DNA from: Mucilaginibacter aquatilis
GTDB lineage: Bacteria > Bacteroidota > Bacteroidia > Sphingobacteriales > Sphingobacteriaceae
DNA: 64,000 bases
Assembly: GCF_009755275.1 (NCBI RefSeq)
Contig: NZ_WQLA01000004.1
Location: forward strand, 419,533 to 483,532
Reading direction: 5' to 3'
The notes beneath the pieces were generated by a model. The model made no database searches and was not told the origin of the DNA. It saw nothing but the letters and a program-made list of their open reading frames with translations. Below, in pieces: positions 45,494 to 56,400 of the stretch (positions within the stretch are counted from its first letter, which is position 1; the number at the start of each line of letters is the position of its first letter). Both the position numbers and the translations under genes were made by a program.

Positions 45494-48400
45494 TTATAAT
45501 CCTATACGAACACCTAACTGTGCAGAGCGGAATTGTGGTTCGAGCGCCGTATCAATACCTTGTACCAACGGGCTTCTTCCGGCGCTGAATTCCGGGTCAT
45601 AGCCGAGGTATTTGGTAACAGTAAATAGGTTATCGGCAGTTAAATAAATGGTTGCATACTTAAGCAACTTTGGCTTAATAGGCAGATTATAATTCACTGC
45701 AATGGTACGTAACCGTACGTATGATCCACTTTCAATAAACCTGTCGCTAAACCGCGCATTACCCATCGGATCTCCGTATGCAGCACGTGGTACGTCGGTA
45801 ACCTGCCCGTCAAACCTCCACCGGTTTACTACGTTAGCAAATTTATTTGCCGGGGATGACAGTGATTGTAAAATTGCACGCTGACCATTGTACAAGTCAT
45901 TACCGCTACTGAAAGTAAACAACGCTGTGAGCGACAAATTTTTATAGCTCACCTTACCATTAAAGCTTCCTATAAAATCAGGATTGGGATTGCCTATAAT
46001 CTGGCGGTCATTATCGTCTATAACCTTGTCGTTGTTTACATCAATAAACCGTACATCACCGCCTTTAAACGGCACCAGACTTCCATCTGTACCTCTTATA
46101 CTTAAGCCGGCTTGGGTGGCTTCATTGTTAGAAGTATAAATTCCGTTAGTTTTATAGCCATAAAACATAGCTGTAGGCTGCCCAATACGAGTAATCATGG
46201 TGGCGCCAGCATAGTTGGTTATTAAATTATCGGCGGGTAAAGCGGTAATGCGATTGCTGTAAGTTGATACGTTAAGTCCAACATCAAGCTTAACGGCATT
46301 ATTTATAATTCGGCTGTTAAGGCTTAAATCAATACCGTTTGTGCGCATACCGCCGCTGTTGGCAATCACGTACTGCATACCCGCAGCAGTGTTCAACGGA
46401 TCGAGCGTGATCATTTTTGAAGTAACGTTGTGGTAAGCATCAATACTGAAATTTAGACGCTCATTAAAAAGAGCCACATCAAGACCAACGTTAGCTTTTT
46501 TGTTAAGTTCCCATTGTAATTGGGGGTTGGCAATGTTAGCCAATACAAGGCCCTGAGAGCCTAACAGGTTTTGAGCGTGGTAGTATGAACGGGTATTGTA
46601 ATTACCAATATCGTCGTTACCGGTAAGCCCATAGCTGGCGCGGAATTTTAAAAGATCGATAGATTTAACAGACGCTAAAAACTTTTCTGATGATATTAAC
46701 CAGCTTGCCGCTACTGATGGTAACACTGCATATTTATTACCTGCAATACTTAATGCGCCGGGTATATCGCGTCCAAAACGTGATGAGCCATCAGCAGATA
46801 GGTTTGCAGATAAAAAGTATTTACTGCGAAAGCTGTAATTCAGCGCGGCATAGGCATTAAGCCATTTCCATTTACCATAATCTCCGGTTAACCTGCGCAA
46901 GTTTGTAACGCCGTTGCCAATACTTACGAAATCATCGGTTGGTGAATTATAGCCTTGAGCATAGTCCTGCTCGCTCTCGCTATCATGATACCTGAAGCCT
47001 GCATTAAATAGTACATCATGCTCACCTGTAAAGGCACGTTTGTATGAATACCATGTATCATTGTAAAAAGAGTTATACCGTTGTATTGATGCACCTAAGC
47101 GACTATATGCTATTGCATTACGCAAGGTATCAGGCACTACCCCCATACGAGGGATAAAGGTATTCTCGCGCACTTTATCATACACCAGCCCGGTAAGTGA
47201 GCTTACACTGTGATGCTTGTTAAATTGAAAATTGAACTTTACCGAACCAAAAAAACGATAATATTTATTGGTTTGCTGTGCATTCCTGATGAGGGATACA
47301 GGGTTGCTTACGTTAAATATATCGACATCGGCCAGGTTTGGAGACTGCACGCCGGTTTCAGAGATTTGATTTACAGACAAGAACGGCGCTTTGATCAGGC
47401 CTATCAATGCCGGATTGGCTGTAGTTAAACCCTGATCTTTAAGTATCTGCTCTGAAGATGAAAAAGACAGGTTTGTGTTAGCTGTTAATTTGGGTGTAAG
47501 GTTTAAATCGGCATTAAAACGGGTACTGTATCTTTTAAGGTTAGTGCTATCAGTTAAACCATCATTATTAAGGTAACCAACTGAGAGTGCATACTTAGCA
47601 ATATTGTCACCACCTGTTACCTTCAAGTAATAGTTTTGGCTATAGCTATTGGTGAACACCTTTTTTTGCCAGTTGGTATTGTTGTGATACTGATAGTAAG
47701 TTGGGTTTGCAGGATCATCATTCATATACGGCTGCGCCTGTATCTGAGCATCAGTTTGACCCGCGCTTCGCAGCACATCAGTAAGATACAACCTGTAATC
47801 GGTAGTATTTAGCAGAGGAATTTGCTTCGGTGTAAAGTTCATTCCGCCATAGGCTGCAAAGTCAATACGGGTAGTAAGCTCTTTTGCGTGTGCTGTATTG
47901 ATCAGGATTACACCGTTTGCTCCCCTGCTTCCGTAATAGGAGGCTCCATCTTTAATAACGGTTATGTTATCAATGTCTTTAATATCAATATTTGAAAGTG
48001 GATTGGTTACGTGCCCGTTGATGATTGATCGCCCGTAACTGTTGGCGTCATAAATCATTCCGTCAATAACGTAAAGAGGCTGGTTAGTGGCATTTAATGA
48101 ATTGAAACCGCGTAAAAACACTTCGGCACCAACTCCCGGCGTTCCCGAACGGCGTATAACGTTCAATCCGGCTACTTGCCCCTGTAAAAAGTTATCCGGC
48201 GTTTCTTTATTGCGTGTCCAGCTTCCGTCGGTATTTACCGAAGTTACTGCATAACTAATTTGTGATTTAGGCGCTTGGCGGAAAGGAAGCGTCACCAAAT
48301 CATATGCTGATGTAAAGCCATCTTCATAAAGTGATGCATTGATTACCTTACGACCGTTTACGGCAACGTCTTTATACTGAAACCCCTGCCCCGAAAATTG

Positions 48401-48673
48401 AAGTACACTGGTTTTTGATGGTACTACAATTTTGAAGTTACCCTTATCATCGGTAATTGCGGCGGCTATATCCTGCACAACCACATTTATGCCCGGAACA
48501 GGCTTTTTGGTTGCTGCATCGGTAACCTGACCTGTTACCTCATAACCGTTCTTAATTTTATTTGCAGACGTAACGGCCACCCGGGTGCTATCTTTTTGCT
48601 GTGCGTTAGCCGCCGTACAAAAACATATACTTCCGCAAATAGCTAAAACGTGTATGGGAGTAGAAATGCGCAT
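45494..48673 (-). CDS. SusC/RagA-family transporter with divergent TonB-box region (pectin PUL, pair 2)
   Basis: 1059 residues. Signal peptide 1-24, carboxypeptidase-regulatory-like domain about 42-115, plug with FLRGFNSLNATNQPLYVIDG and IKDGASYYGSRGANGVI, then barrel ending LGVRIGL. Between the regulatory domain and plug, where others read VVVTGYGT, this protein has SAYDLVTLPFRQAPKSQ, so the usual TonB-box signature is absent or changed. It may still couple to TonB through a different box. The gene follows a FAS1 lipoprotein gene by 38 bp and precedes its SusD by 11 bp. Confidence 0.92.
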   Translation of the reverse strand: MRISTPIHVLAICGSICFCTAANAQQKDSTRVAVTSANKIKNGYEVTGQVTDAATKKPVPGINVVVQDIAAAITDDKGNFKIVVPSKTSVLQFSGQGFQYKDVAVNGRKVINASLYEDGFTSAYDLVTLPFRQAPKSQISYAVTSVNTDGSWTRNKETPDNFLQGQVAGLNVIRRSGTPGVGAEVFLRGFNSLNATNQPLYVIDGMIYDANSYGRSIINGHVTNPLSNIDIKDIDNITVIKDGASYYGSRGANGVILINTAHAKELTTRIDFAAYGGMNFTPKQIPLLNTTDYRLYLTDVLRSAGQTDAQIQAQPYMNDDPANPTYYQYHNNTNWQKKVFTNSYSQNYYLKVTGGDNIAKYALSVGYLNNDGLTDSTNLKRYSTRFNADLNLTPKLTANTNLSFSSSEQILKDQGLTTANPALIGLIKAPFLSVNQISETGVQSPNLADVDIFNVSNPVSLIRNAQQTNKYYRFFGSVKFNFQFNKHHSVSSLTGLVYDKVRENTFIPRMGVVPDTLRNAIAYSRLGASIQRYNSFYNDTWYSYKRAFTGEHDVLFNAGFRYHDSESEQDYAQGYNSPTDDFVSIGNGVTNLRRLTGDYGKWKWLNAYAALNYSFRSKYFLSANLSADGSSRFGRDIPGALSIAGNKYAVLPSVAASWLISSEKFLASVKSIDLLKFRASYGLTGNDDIGNYNTRSYYHAQNLLGSQGLVLANIANPQLQWELNKKANVGLDVALFNERLNFSIDAYHNVTSKMITLDPLNTAAGMQYVIANSGGMRTNGIDLSLNSRIINNAVKLDVGLNVSTYSNRITALPADNLITNYAGATMITRIGQPTAMFYGYKTNGIYTSNNEATQAGLSIRGTDGSLVPFKGGDVRFIDVNNDKVIDDNDRQIIGNPNPDFIGSFNGKVSYKNLSLTALFTFSSGNDLYNGQRAILQSLSSPANKFANVVNRWRFDGQVTDVPRAAYGDPMGNARFSDRFIESGSYVRLRTIAVNYNLPIKPKLLKYATIYLTADNLFTVTKYLGYDPEFSAGRSPLVQGIDTALEPQFRSAQLGVRIGL

Positions 48674-48711
48674 GTTTATAGGTTATATAATTGCTTCAAG
48701 AGTTTTATAAA

Positions 48712-50139
48712 TCAGGGAAGTTGCGGTACCAGCACAAAGTAGTCTACGTTTATAGAGTTGGTAGCATCTACCCCATTGTTGGCAGCAACCACGTATGCAG
48801 TTACCCCGCCAAATTGCGCCGGAACATAGTCACCAACAAAAACCTGATTGTAATTTTTTAGTGGTACATCAGTTTCGGCAAATGCTGTAGACAGTGGATC
48901 GTTAATGGCAAACCGTTGTCTAAACGCTACCGTTTGAACATCGTTTGGTGCAACCCAATAAACTTTGTAAGGCACTTTGTAAAGCTCTTTAAGGTTATAG
49001 CGCACATTAAACAGCGGAATTTTATGATTGAAAATATAAATGTCGTTAAACTGTTGCCCGCTAAGTGGGTTAAGCCTCAAACGATAAGCAATATTGCCGC
49101 TTTTATCGGTGCGGCTGAAGCCATCAGGCTGTTCGCCTTCGCGCTTTACGGGGCGTATTTTATCACTAAGTTTTACGTTTGCCGTACTCATAATGTATAC
49201 AGTACCATTACTGGTTATGCGCGTATCAATAATTGCCGTTTTATCAATTGGCACCGTAACACCATCAGCCGAGACTATTGACGCGGGTAAATCTTGCAAG
49301 GCGTAATTACCTTTAATAACAAGGTCTTTAATTACATGAAGCGAACTCAAACGTTCTGTTTCATCATTATTTGCACCTTGCACATAAGGCTTAAGCTTGG
49401 CGCGCTCGGCATCAACCGCAGCATCAGTAAGTAATATAAAGGTGTACTCCTGGTCCTCATTACGTAAATCACCTACCCTGTCAAAAAGCAAGTTACGGGT
49501 AATTATACCGGTGCCCGGCTGGTAAATTGGCTTGCTGGTAACGGGATCTAAACCAATTTGTACGGCCTTCGCCGAATCAATTGCCTGATAATCGAGTGCA
49601 TTGATGTAGGCTTTTTGTTTGTAGGCTGTGCTGCTTACATACTCCCAAACATTTTGCCGTGGAAGTACAATTTTGTTGATGGTGTGCAATACGCCGTTAC
49701 TTACATACTTATTGGCCGATAATAAGCCTGCATCTTCAAATTGAGTAGCACTGAACTTAATGTATTTACCGTTTAGCGTTTTTATGCGCGAAACCGGGTT
49801 TGGGGTATTGGTATAGTAACTCAGGTTTACTATATGATTACCAACAAATTGTTTCAAACGTTCGGCATCGTTTAATGTGCCCGCATCAAGCGCTTGCAGT
49901 GTTTGGTTATCGGGCGCCCAAACTGTGTACATTTTTGAACCTTCAAGCACTTTATCAAAGCCTGTTTTAATCAGCAGTTCGTTAAAGCGGCTCAGGGTCG
50001 GTGTTTCCCTTATTAGCTGAGCAAGTGTTTGCTCCAAAGCTTCGTTATTCACTTTGGTTTCGTCGGCGTATTTGTTGCAGCCAAGCAAGGCTGCAACCAC
50101 GCAAACTAAAAGCAGAATTCTGTTATATTTTACCGTCAT
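48712..50139 (-). CDS. FAS1 (fasciclin) domain lipoprotein, 475 aa
   Basis: Signal peptide with lipidation cysteine C21 (ALLGCNKYAD). FAS1 hallmarks appear in residues 35-170 (FNELLIKTGFDKVLEG, YTVWAPDNQTLQAL, VSNGVLHTINKIVLP). A second, weaker FAS1-like unit spans about 175-330 (YTFILLTDAAVDAE, NGTVYIMSTANV). The C-terminal 150 residues form an unassigned beta-rich part ending in a VDYFVLVPQLP strand. FAS1 domains mediate adhesion and binding. Placed between SusCD pairs, this is a candidate surface glycan-binding protein taking the position of SusE/SusF; this role is inference. It follows the previous FAS1 gene by 19 bp. Confidence 0.85.
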   Translation of the reverse strand: MTVKYNRILLLVCVVAALLGCNKYADETKVNNEALEQTLAQLIRETPTLSRFNELLIKTGFDKVLEGSKMYTVWAPDNQTLQALDAGTLNDAERLKQFVGNHIVNLSYYTNTPNPVSRIKTLNGKYIKFSATQFEDAGLLSANKYVSNGVLHTINKIVLPRQNVWEYVSSTAYKQKAYINALDYQAIDSAKAVQIGLDPVTSKPIYQPGTGIITRNLLFDRVGDLRNEDQEYTFILLTDAAVDAERAKLKPYVQGANNDETERLSSLHVIKDLVIKGNYALQDLPASIVSADGVTVPIDKTAIIDTRITSNGTVYIMSTANVKLSDKIRPVKREGEQPDGFSRTDKSGNIAYRLRLNPLSGQQFNDIYIFNHKIPLFNVRYNLKELYKVPYKVYWVAPNDVQTVAFRQRFAINDPLSTAFAETDVPLKNYNQVFVGDYVPAQFGGVTAYVVAANNGVDATNSINVDYFVLVPQLP

Positions 50140-50158
50140 GATAAATTAGTCCGAAGAT

Positions 50159-51919
50159 TTACTGTGGTTTTTGAATTACTGAGCCATCCGGGTTAAACTT
50201 CGGATACAGCTGGTCCATGTTTTCGGGTATGAAATGAATCATATCAATTTGCACATCACCCGAACCATCGGCCACCGCTTGAAGCCTTAGATTGTGCCTG
50301 TCTGTTTTCTGCACATCAATGGTACCTGCTAATAAGCCGTAACTATCTCTGTAATACTCTATGGTTTGTGCCGGGTTATTATAGTATGGTACGCTAGGCC
50401 CACCAAAAACTATCTTTTTGCCCAGTGCTTCTAACGACTCAGGCGAGGTGCCTGCAGGATACGTCCAGCGGTTACCTACCAGTACCTGTGCCGGTAAACT
50501 TTCGGTAAGATTAAGCACACGTGATAACGGCTCGCCATTGAACAGAACAGATACACCTTTACCTCCGCCACGGCGAATGAAGCAAACCCACACTTTGTAA
50601 CGGCCTTTTACTAGTAGCGGAGTTTTGAATTCAACAAAACTGTTTGCTGTAGCTGCGGTACGTAAAGCCGCAATAAATAAATAATCGTTGTTATACACAT
50701 AAAACTGACGAGCCTCGGGAGCCACACGATAGCTCACCGAACCGGTTTGCCATTTTACGTCTTGTAAATCGCCGGTAACATAGTTAGGGCTTGATTTATT
50801 GGTTACGCGATATACTCCTGTCAGCCTTTTAAACTCAGGCTGGTCAGTTACTTCCCAATAAACCGGTATAGGGAAACGCACTTTGATTGCATAATGCGCA
50901 GCCATGTCATGCAATACACCATTGGCTGTAGTGTTATCACTTGCCGCACGGTTTATAAGTGCTCCCGGCTCATACTTGCCATCAAAAGTGTCATCGTTCA
51001 CCAGTATTTGCTGGTTCACTAGCTTGGTGGTGATTACATCAAGCGGCGCCAAGGTTACGTGCGATGATGCATTGAAAATGTCTGGTAAGTATTTTAATCC
51101 GGGCAAAATATGGTAAGCCATAAACAAGTGAAGGCTATCAGTCACTGATTTTGGATCACCTGTTTTTGAAAAGCGATTTTTTAAGGCACTGTAAGAGCTA
51201 TAACCCGCGGCTGCAAACACAGCATTTGATTGCGCCAGCACCGTTTGAAAACGTTTGTTGGTATCAGGAGCGTTAACAGGCAGTACGTTAAGGCTGTCAT
51301 AAAAGCCGGTTTCTTTTAACGCCTGGGTAAATATGCTATAGTTTGGATTTTGTTCTATTGCCTGTGCCAGCGTTAACCTGGAAGGCTTTAAAACTCTGTC
51401 AATAACATGCACAATTCCGTTACCGGCACGTATGTTTCCCTTTACCAGCGTTGCCTGGCGGTTAATGGTAAGGGTTGTTACACCATTTATATTTTGGGCG
51501 CCGGTTAGTATTGATTGGCCGTACATGGTATTAGTACGCAACTTACCATCGGTAAACTTATCGGTGGTGATAGTATCCCTTATCAAATGGAAACGTACCA
51601 GGTCTTTCAACTCTTCCACGCCCAATTGATCTACCGATGTTTTACCTGATTCGATAAGGTATTTAGCAAAAGCCTCATTGGTTGGTGCAAATAAGGTGTA
51701 TGTACCATATCCGCCTAACGAGTTATCGCTACCGGTTATCTGCAACACTTTTGATAAGGTTGAAAATTGATTAGGATCTTGCTGCAGGTATTCGGTAATG
51801 TTAACATCGCCGGTTGTGGTTTCGGTAAACTCTTCGCGTTTACAGCCACTTAGCATAACGGCCACCAGTACTACTACCGTTACCGATGCAAGCCATTTGT
51901 ATGAGTTTAATATTTTCAT
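50159..51919 (-). CDS. FAS1 domain lipoprotein with C-terminal sandwich domain, 586 aa
   Basis: Translation from the ATG at 51919 (a GTG lies two codons upstream). Lipidation cysteine at C26 (VMLSGCKREE). Two FAS1 domains are clear: about 45-185 (TYTLFAPTNEAFAKYL, GNGIVHVIDRVLKP) and about 190-345 (NYSIFTQALKETGFYD, ANGVLHDMAAH). Residues about 350-575 form a beta-sandwich-like domain with aromatic residues (FVEFKTPLLVKGRYKVWV and IEYYRDSYGLLAGTIDVQ) and end DMIHFIPE, which resembles a carbohydrate-binding module by pattern. It is 15 bp after SusD of pair 1 and probably a surface glycan-binding lipoprotein. Binding is inferred. Confidence 0.86.
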   Translation of the reverse strand: MKILNSYKWLASVTVVVLVAVMLSGCKREEFTETTTGDVNITEYLQQDPNQFSTLSKVLQITGSDNSLGGYGTYTLFAPTNEAFAKYLIESGKTSVDQLGVEELKDLVRFHLIRDTITTDKFTDGKLRTNTMYGQSILTGAQNINGVTTLTINRQATLVKGNIRAGNGIVHVIDRVLKPSRLTLAQAIEQNPNYSIFTQALKETGFYDSLNVLPVNAPDTNKRFQTVLAQSNAVFAAAGYSSYSALKNRFSKTGDPKSVTDSLHLFMAYHILPGLKYLPDIFNASSHVTLAPLDVITTKLVNQQILVNDDTFDGKYEPGALINRAASDNTTANGVLHDMAAHYAIKVRFPIPVYWEVTDQPEFKRLTGVYRVTNKSSPNYVTGDLQDVKWQTGSVSYRVAPEARQFYVYNNDYLFIAALRTAATANSFVEFKTPLLVKGRYKVWVCFIRRGGGKGVSVLFNGEPLSRVLNLTESLPAQVLVGNRWTYPAGTSPESLEALGKKIVFGGPSVPYYNNPAQTIEYYRDSYGLLAGTIDVQKTDRHNLRLQAVADGSGDVQIDMIHFIPENMDQLYPKFNPDGSVIQKPQ

Positions 51920-51940
51920 AAACACTTATTTAAATGGAAC

Positions 51941-53431
51941 TTATTGATAAAATGGGTTTTGAACCAGTGCTTTATTGGTTTGCAGTTCGTATAAGAAAAT
52001 TGGAAAGTAGTGACTGCGTTTGTCTCTGAGTTTAACTATGGCCGCTTGCTGATATTCATCTGCTGCTGTTGTTGGTACAACATTCAATATCAAATCAAGC
52101 CTTTCGTAATTGTTGCGGCGGGCGTTGCGTAATAAATCATACCAGCGTTTGCCTTCAAAAGCAAACTCGCGGGCCCTTTCTGCCAGTAAATAGTCAGTTA
52201 CTCCGTTACGGTCGGTTGGATCAACAACCATTGCTGAGCTTGGTAATGCATTAGCACGCGTACGAATAACCTCAATAGCATTTAAAGCAGCCTGTCCATT
52301 ACCTTGCTGGTTAAGCGCTTCCGCCTTCATCAGCAATACATCAGGATAACGGTATACAAACCAATGTGCAAACGAGGCCGCCGGCGTACGTGATGAGTTG
52401 GCGTTTATGCCTTGGTACTTATAAATTGTACCATCGTTAAATTTCAGTGATGCATCATTACCGCGTATATCAATGTTGGTAATATCAAAAAAGTCTTGTG
52501 TGTAAACCTCGGCTGCTACCTTCAACGCTGCTCTAAACCGTTTAAAATTGATAAACATGTTGTAGAACGGGTTAAGCTTGTTTTGATTAAACTGCAGTTC
52601 AAAAAGGCTTTCATTTGAGTTGCCCTGAAAATATACGGTTGAATACCAGTTGTTATCACCCGGCACAAGGGTGAATTGGTTGGAATTGATGATGTAATCA
52701 CAAGCTTTAATACAATCATCGTACTTATCAAGCCATAAGTAAACATCGGCCAAAATTGCGTTTACAGTATAGCGGGTTATGCGGCCTTTGTCGTCATTAC
52801 GGTTACCGTATGATGTTGCTACAAATTGCTCAGCCTGCTTCAAGTCGGCAATTATCTGATCAAAAACCTGTTGCTGTGTGCTTTTAGCAATTTCAAGATT
52901 GTCATCATCACTACTGGTTGACTTAAGCTTTAACGGCACATCACCAAAACTGCGGGCCAAGTAAAAATACAGTAAGCCACGTAAGGCCATTGCTTCACCT
53001 AAATAACCGTTGAGGGTTGCCTGGGTAAGGGTATTATCATATTTAAGCACCTCAGGGCCAAAATCGAGCACTGTATTACAGTTGTTTATTGCTTTATAGA
53101 TGATAGACCAATCGGCAATAGTATTAGTTGATGATATGTTGACGTTTATTACGTTAAGCTCGGCGTTGCGCACGCCTACCCCGGCTGCAAGCATGTCACC
53201 TCTTAGTTCGCCCCACAAGAAAAGGTTTTCAACCAACGGATCGGCCAGCATACCGGCATAGCAACCATTAACAGCTGCCTTAAGCTGTTCTTTGGTTTTC
53301 CAAAAGTTTTGCCTTATGATACCATCCTGCGGTTCAAGCGAAAGATATTTGTTACACGACGTTGAGCTGAGTGTAACAAGCAGCAGCAGTACAGTATAGA
53401 ATTTGATTTTTATATTCATATCAATACTCAT
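51941..53431 (-). CDS. SusD/RagB-family lipoprotein (pectin PUL, pair 1)
   Basis: 496 residues with lipidation cysteine C26 (SSTSCNKYLSLEP); an ATG four codons later (53419) would also give a good signal peptide. SusD traits: EQLKAAVNGCYAGMLADP, YLGEAMALRGLLYFYLARSF and EFAFEGKRWYDLLRNARRNN, and the C-terminal NKALVQNPFYQ. It lies 9 bp after the SusC gene of pair 1 and 15 bp before a FAS1 lipoprotein gene, all in one minus-strand operon. Confidence 0.94.
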   Translation of the reverse strand: MSIDMNIKIKFYTVLLLLVTLSSTSCNKYLSLEPQDGIIRQNFWKTKEQLKAAVNGCYAGMLADPLVENLFLWGELRGDMLAAGVGVRNAELNVINVNISSTNTIADWSIIYKAINNCNTVLDFGPEVLKYDNTLTQATLNGYLGEAMALRGLLYFYLARSFGDVPLKLKSTSSDDDNLEIAKSTQQQVFDQIIADLKQAEQFVATSYGNRNDDKGRITRYTVNAILADVYLWLDKYDDCIKACDYIINSNQFTLVPGDNNWYSTVYFQGNSNESLFELQFNQNKLNPFYNMFINFKRFRAALKVAAEVYTQDFFDITNIDIRGNDASLKFNDGTIYKYQGINANSSRTPAASFAHWFVYRYPDVLLMKAEALNQQGNGQAALNAIEVIRTRANALPSSAMVVDPTDRNGVTDYLLAERAREFAFEGKRWYDLLRNARRNNYERLDLILNVVPTTAADEYQQAAIVKLRDKRSHYFPIFLYELQTNKALVQNPFYQ

Positions 53432-53440
53432 TCAATATTA

Positions 53441-56400
53441 TTAAAAGCCAAGTACTAAGCCCATTACCAGGTTGCGGGTTGGCGGCGTCATCGAGTTATC
53501 TGTTGCCACCCTGAACGGATCACTACCTCTTACAGAAACTTCAGGGTCCTGACCGGTATATTTGGTAAACGTCAAAAGATTTTCAGCGGTGAAATACACA
53601 CTGGCGCTACGTACCCCTACTTTGGTTAGCATACGCTTTGTAAAGTTGTACCTGGCCGTAACCGAACGCAGGCGTATAAATGAACCATTCTCTACGTACC
53701 TGTCTGATCCTAACCAATTGTACCCGTCATTATAAAGTGCACGCGGAACGTCGGTATCGTCGCCTTCATTACGCCATCTCTTTAATACCTCAGTACTTTG
53801 ATTATTGAAGCCGTACATATTGCTGGTTTGCATACGCGTACCATTTACCAACTGATAACCGTACCTGAAAGCAAAGAAGGCGTTAAGCTTAAAATTACCG
53901 TTTATAGTAATTGTTGGTCCAAAACCACCGGTAAATTTGGGGTTACCGTTACCCAGGTAAACCACGTCTTTATAATCAATGTTGCCATCATGGTTAATGT
54001 CTTCATACATGGCGTCGCCTGGTTTAAATACGTAATCAGTTGCCGGATAATTAAAGCGCATTTGAAGTGGCACACCGTCTAACCCAACAATAGGTTGCCC
54101 GTTTGCATTGGTAGCAACAGTTGCTGCCTGATCCTGATAAACTCCTTTGTAACGGAAGCCATAAAAGGAACCGAATGGATTATTAATTTGTAAAATGGTT
54201 TTATAGCTGCCGTTAGTGGTAATATCACCTTTAGTGCTTGGATAATAAGGAGATATACTGCGAATAATATTGGTATTGTTAGCTATGTTGAAATTCATTT
54301 CAACCATTAGCTTTTTACCTCTCACGGCAACGGTGTTAAGGTTTACTTCCCATCCCTGATTGTCCATGGTACCAACGTTCATGTTAATTTTGCTAAAGCC
54401 TGATATGCCTGGCAATTGCAGGTCGTTAAAAAACAGGTCGGTGGTGCGGTTGCGGTAAAGGTCAATATCAACGTTAATACGGCTCTTTAACATTGAGAAG
54501 GTCAAACCAACGTTTTGGCCGGTAACGGTTTCCCAGCGCAGGTTACGTAATTCGATATTTTGTGAGTACACGGCCGAGGAACCTAAGTAGTCATAAGCGT
54601 AGTTGCCGTAAGTGTTAAAGAATGTGTAGTTATTTTTTGGTTCGTTACCACTTTTACCATAGCTGGCTCTTAAGCTTAAGTCATCAAAAAAGGTGAGTTT
54701 ACGCATAAACGGTTCGCCTGAAATTCTCCAACGGGTAGATATTGACGGAAACAAACCCCAGCGATGCACAGGACCAAACTTAGAGTTGCCATCGGTACGT
54801 AGCGCAAAATTGACAATGTAACGGTCCAAAAATCCATACTGGGCATTAATTAAAGCTGCAACGCTACGTGTTTGCCCTAATGAAGATCTTAAATTAAGCA
54901 CCCGTGTATCAACCGATGGATCTTGTAAAAATACTGAACCTGAGTTTGACGATTCGCTTTGCAGTACGGTTGCCTTGCTGTCATTGGTGATAAATGAAAC
55001 AAGACCTGTAAAATTGTGCTTCTCATTTAACCTTGGAGTATAAATGAAATTGGTTTTGGTTTGAATACTAAACTGATCAACGTCACCGTCAAAAGCACGG
55101 TTTACATTTAAGTCACTTACAGGCAAACCAGTGGCTATTTGCGATAAAAAACTGCGGTTTTTGGTATTGTTTATATCAAACTGAACATCTGCAGTTGCAC
55201 GAAACAAGTTTGGAACAATATCATACTGCAAAGTAAAGTGCGGTACAATGCGCTCGCCTACAATGTTGTTTATACCTGATGAAAGTAAAGCTACAGGGTT
55301 AAAGGTGCCCGGGTAACTTCCTTGTATGTTTTGCAACGGAGATAGGTAATTACCGGTATTGTTACCAAGACTGTTGATTTCATAAATGCTCATATTTGGC
55401 ATTTTTTGGTAAGCTATGCTACGGGCATCATCATTGTAAACCTTATCAGTATTTGAGTGGGTGTAAGACACATCCGTACGGAACTTGATACGATCAGATA
55501 CGTTATAATCTAAGTTTATACGTGTAGTAACCCTGTTTAGAGCGGTACCTAAAGTTGTTCCGCGCTGGTTAAGGTAACTTACTGACGAAAAGTAACGTGC
55601 CTTCTCGCCACCACCCGATAACGACAAGTTATGATCATGCATAATACCTGTGCGGGTTATGGCTCCAATCCAATCGGTGTTATTACTATAATTATTGTAA
55701 TAATACCTGTCGCTCGGATCGTATAGAAATTCTTTCACTGTTTGGGTATTCAATGGAGTACCCGTGCGATTCATCACCTCTTCAGGAATTAGCTGAGAAT
55801 ATTGATCACCCGTAAGCATAGGTATGGCATTGGGCTGTCTTGACGCCGTAGCACGCATAGTGTAAGTAACCTGAGGAGAGCCAACACGCCCGCGTTTGGT
55901 ATTAATAATCAGCACGCCGTTTGCCGCCCTTGAACCCCAAACCGCAGTTGCGGCAGCATCTTTAAGTACAGATATATCCTGAATATCAGCAGGTGCAATG
56001 TTTAATAAAGACGCATACCCTTGCTCATCGGCAGTTCCGAAATTAAAATCGGTTGGTATACTGGTATCATAAGGCATACCGTCCAACACAATAAGTGGAT
56101 TGGTTGATCCGTTTATTGTTGAAGTGCCACGTATACGGATTTGCATTCCTGCACCCGGATCGCCCGAGTTGGCAGCTATATCAACACCCGGAAGGCGACC
56201 CTGAATAGCCTGATCAATAGAAGAGGCAGATAACTCTTCGATGTCTTTCGCACTCACTTTCGCAACGGCTGTAGTTGAATTGCGGGTATCAATTTGCAGC
56301 AAGCCATTACTTGATGTTTTATTTGCGGTAACTGTAACGTCGTTTAGTGTATTTGAACTTTGTTCTAATGATATATTAAGCGTACTGCGGTCATTTATAT

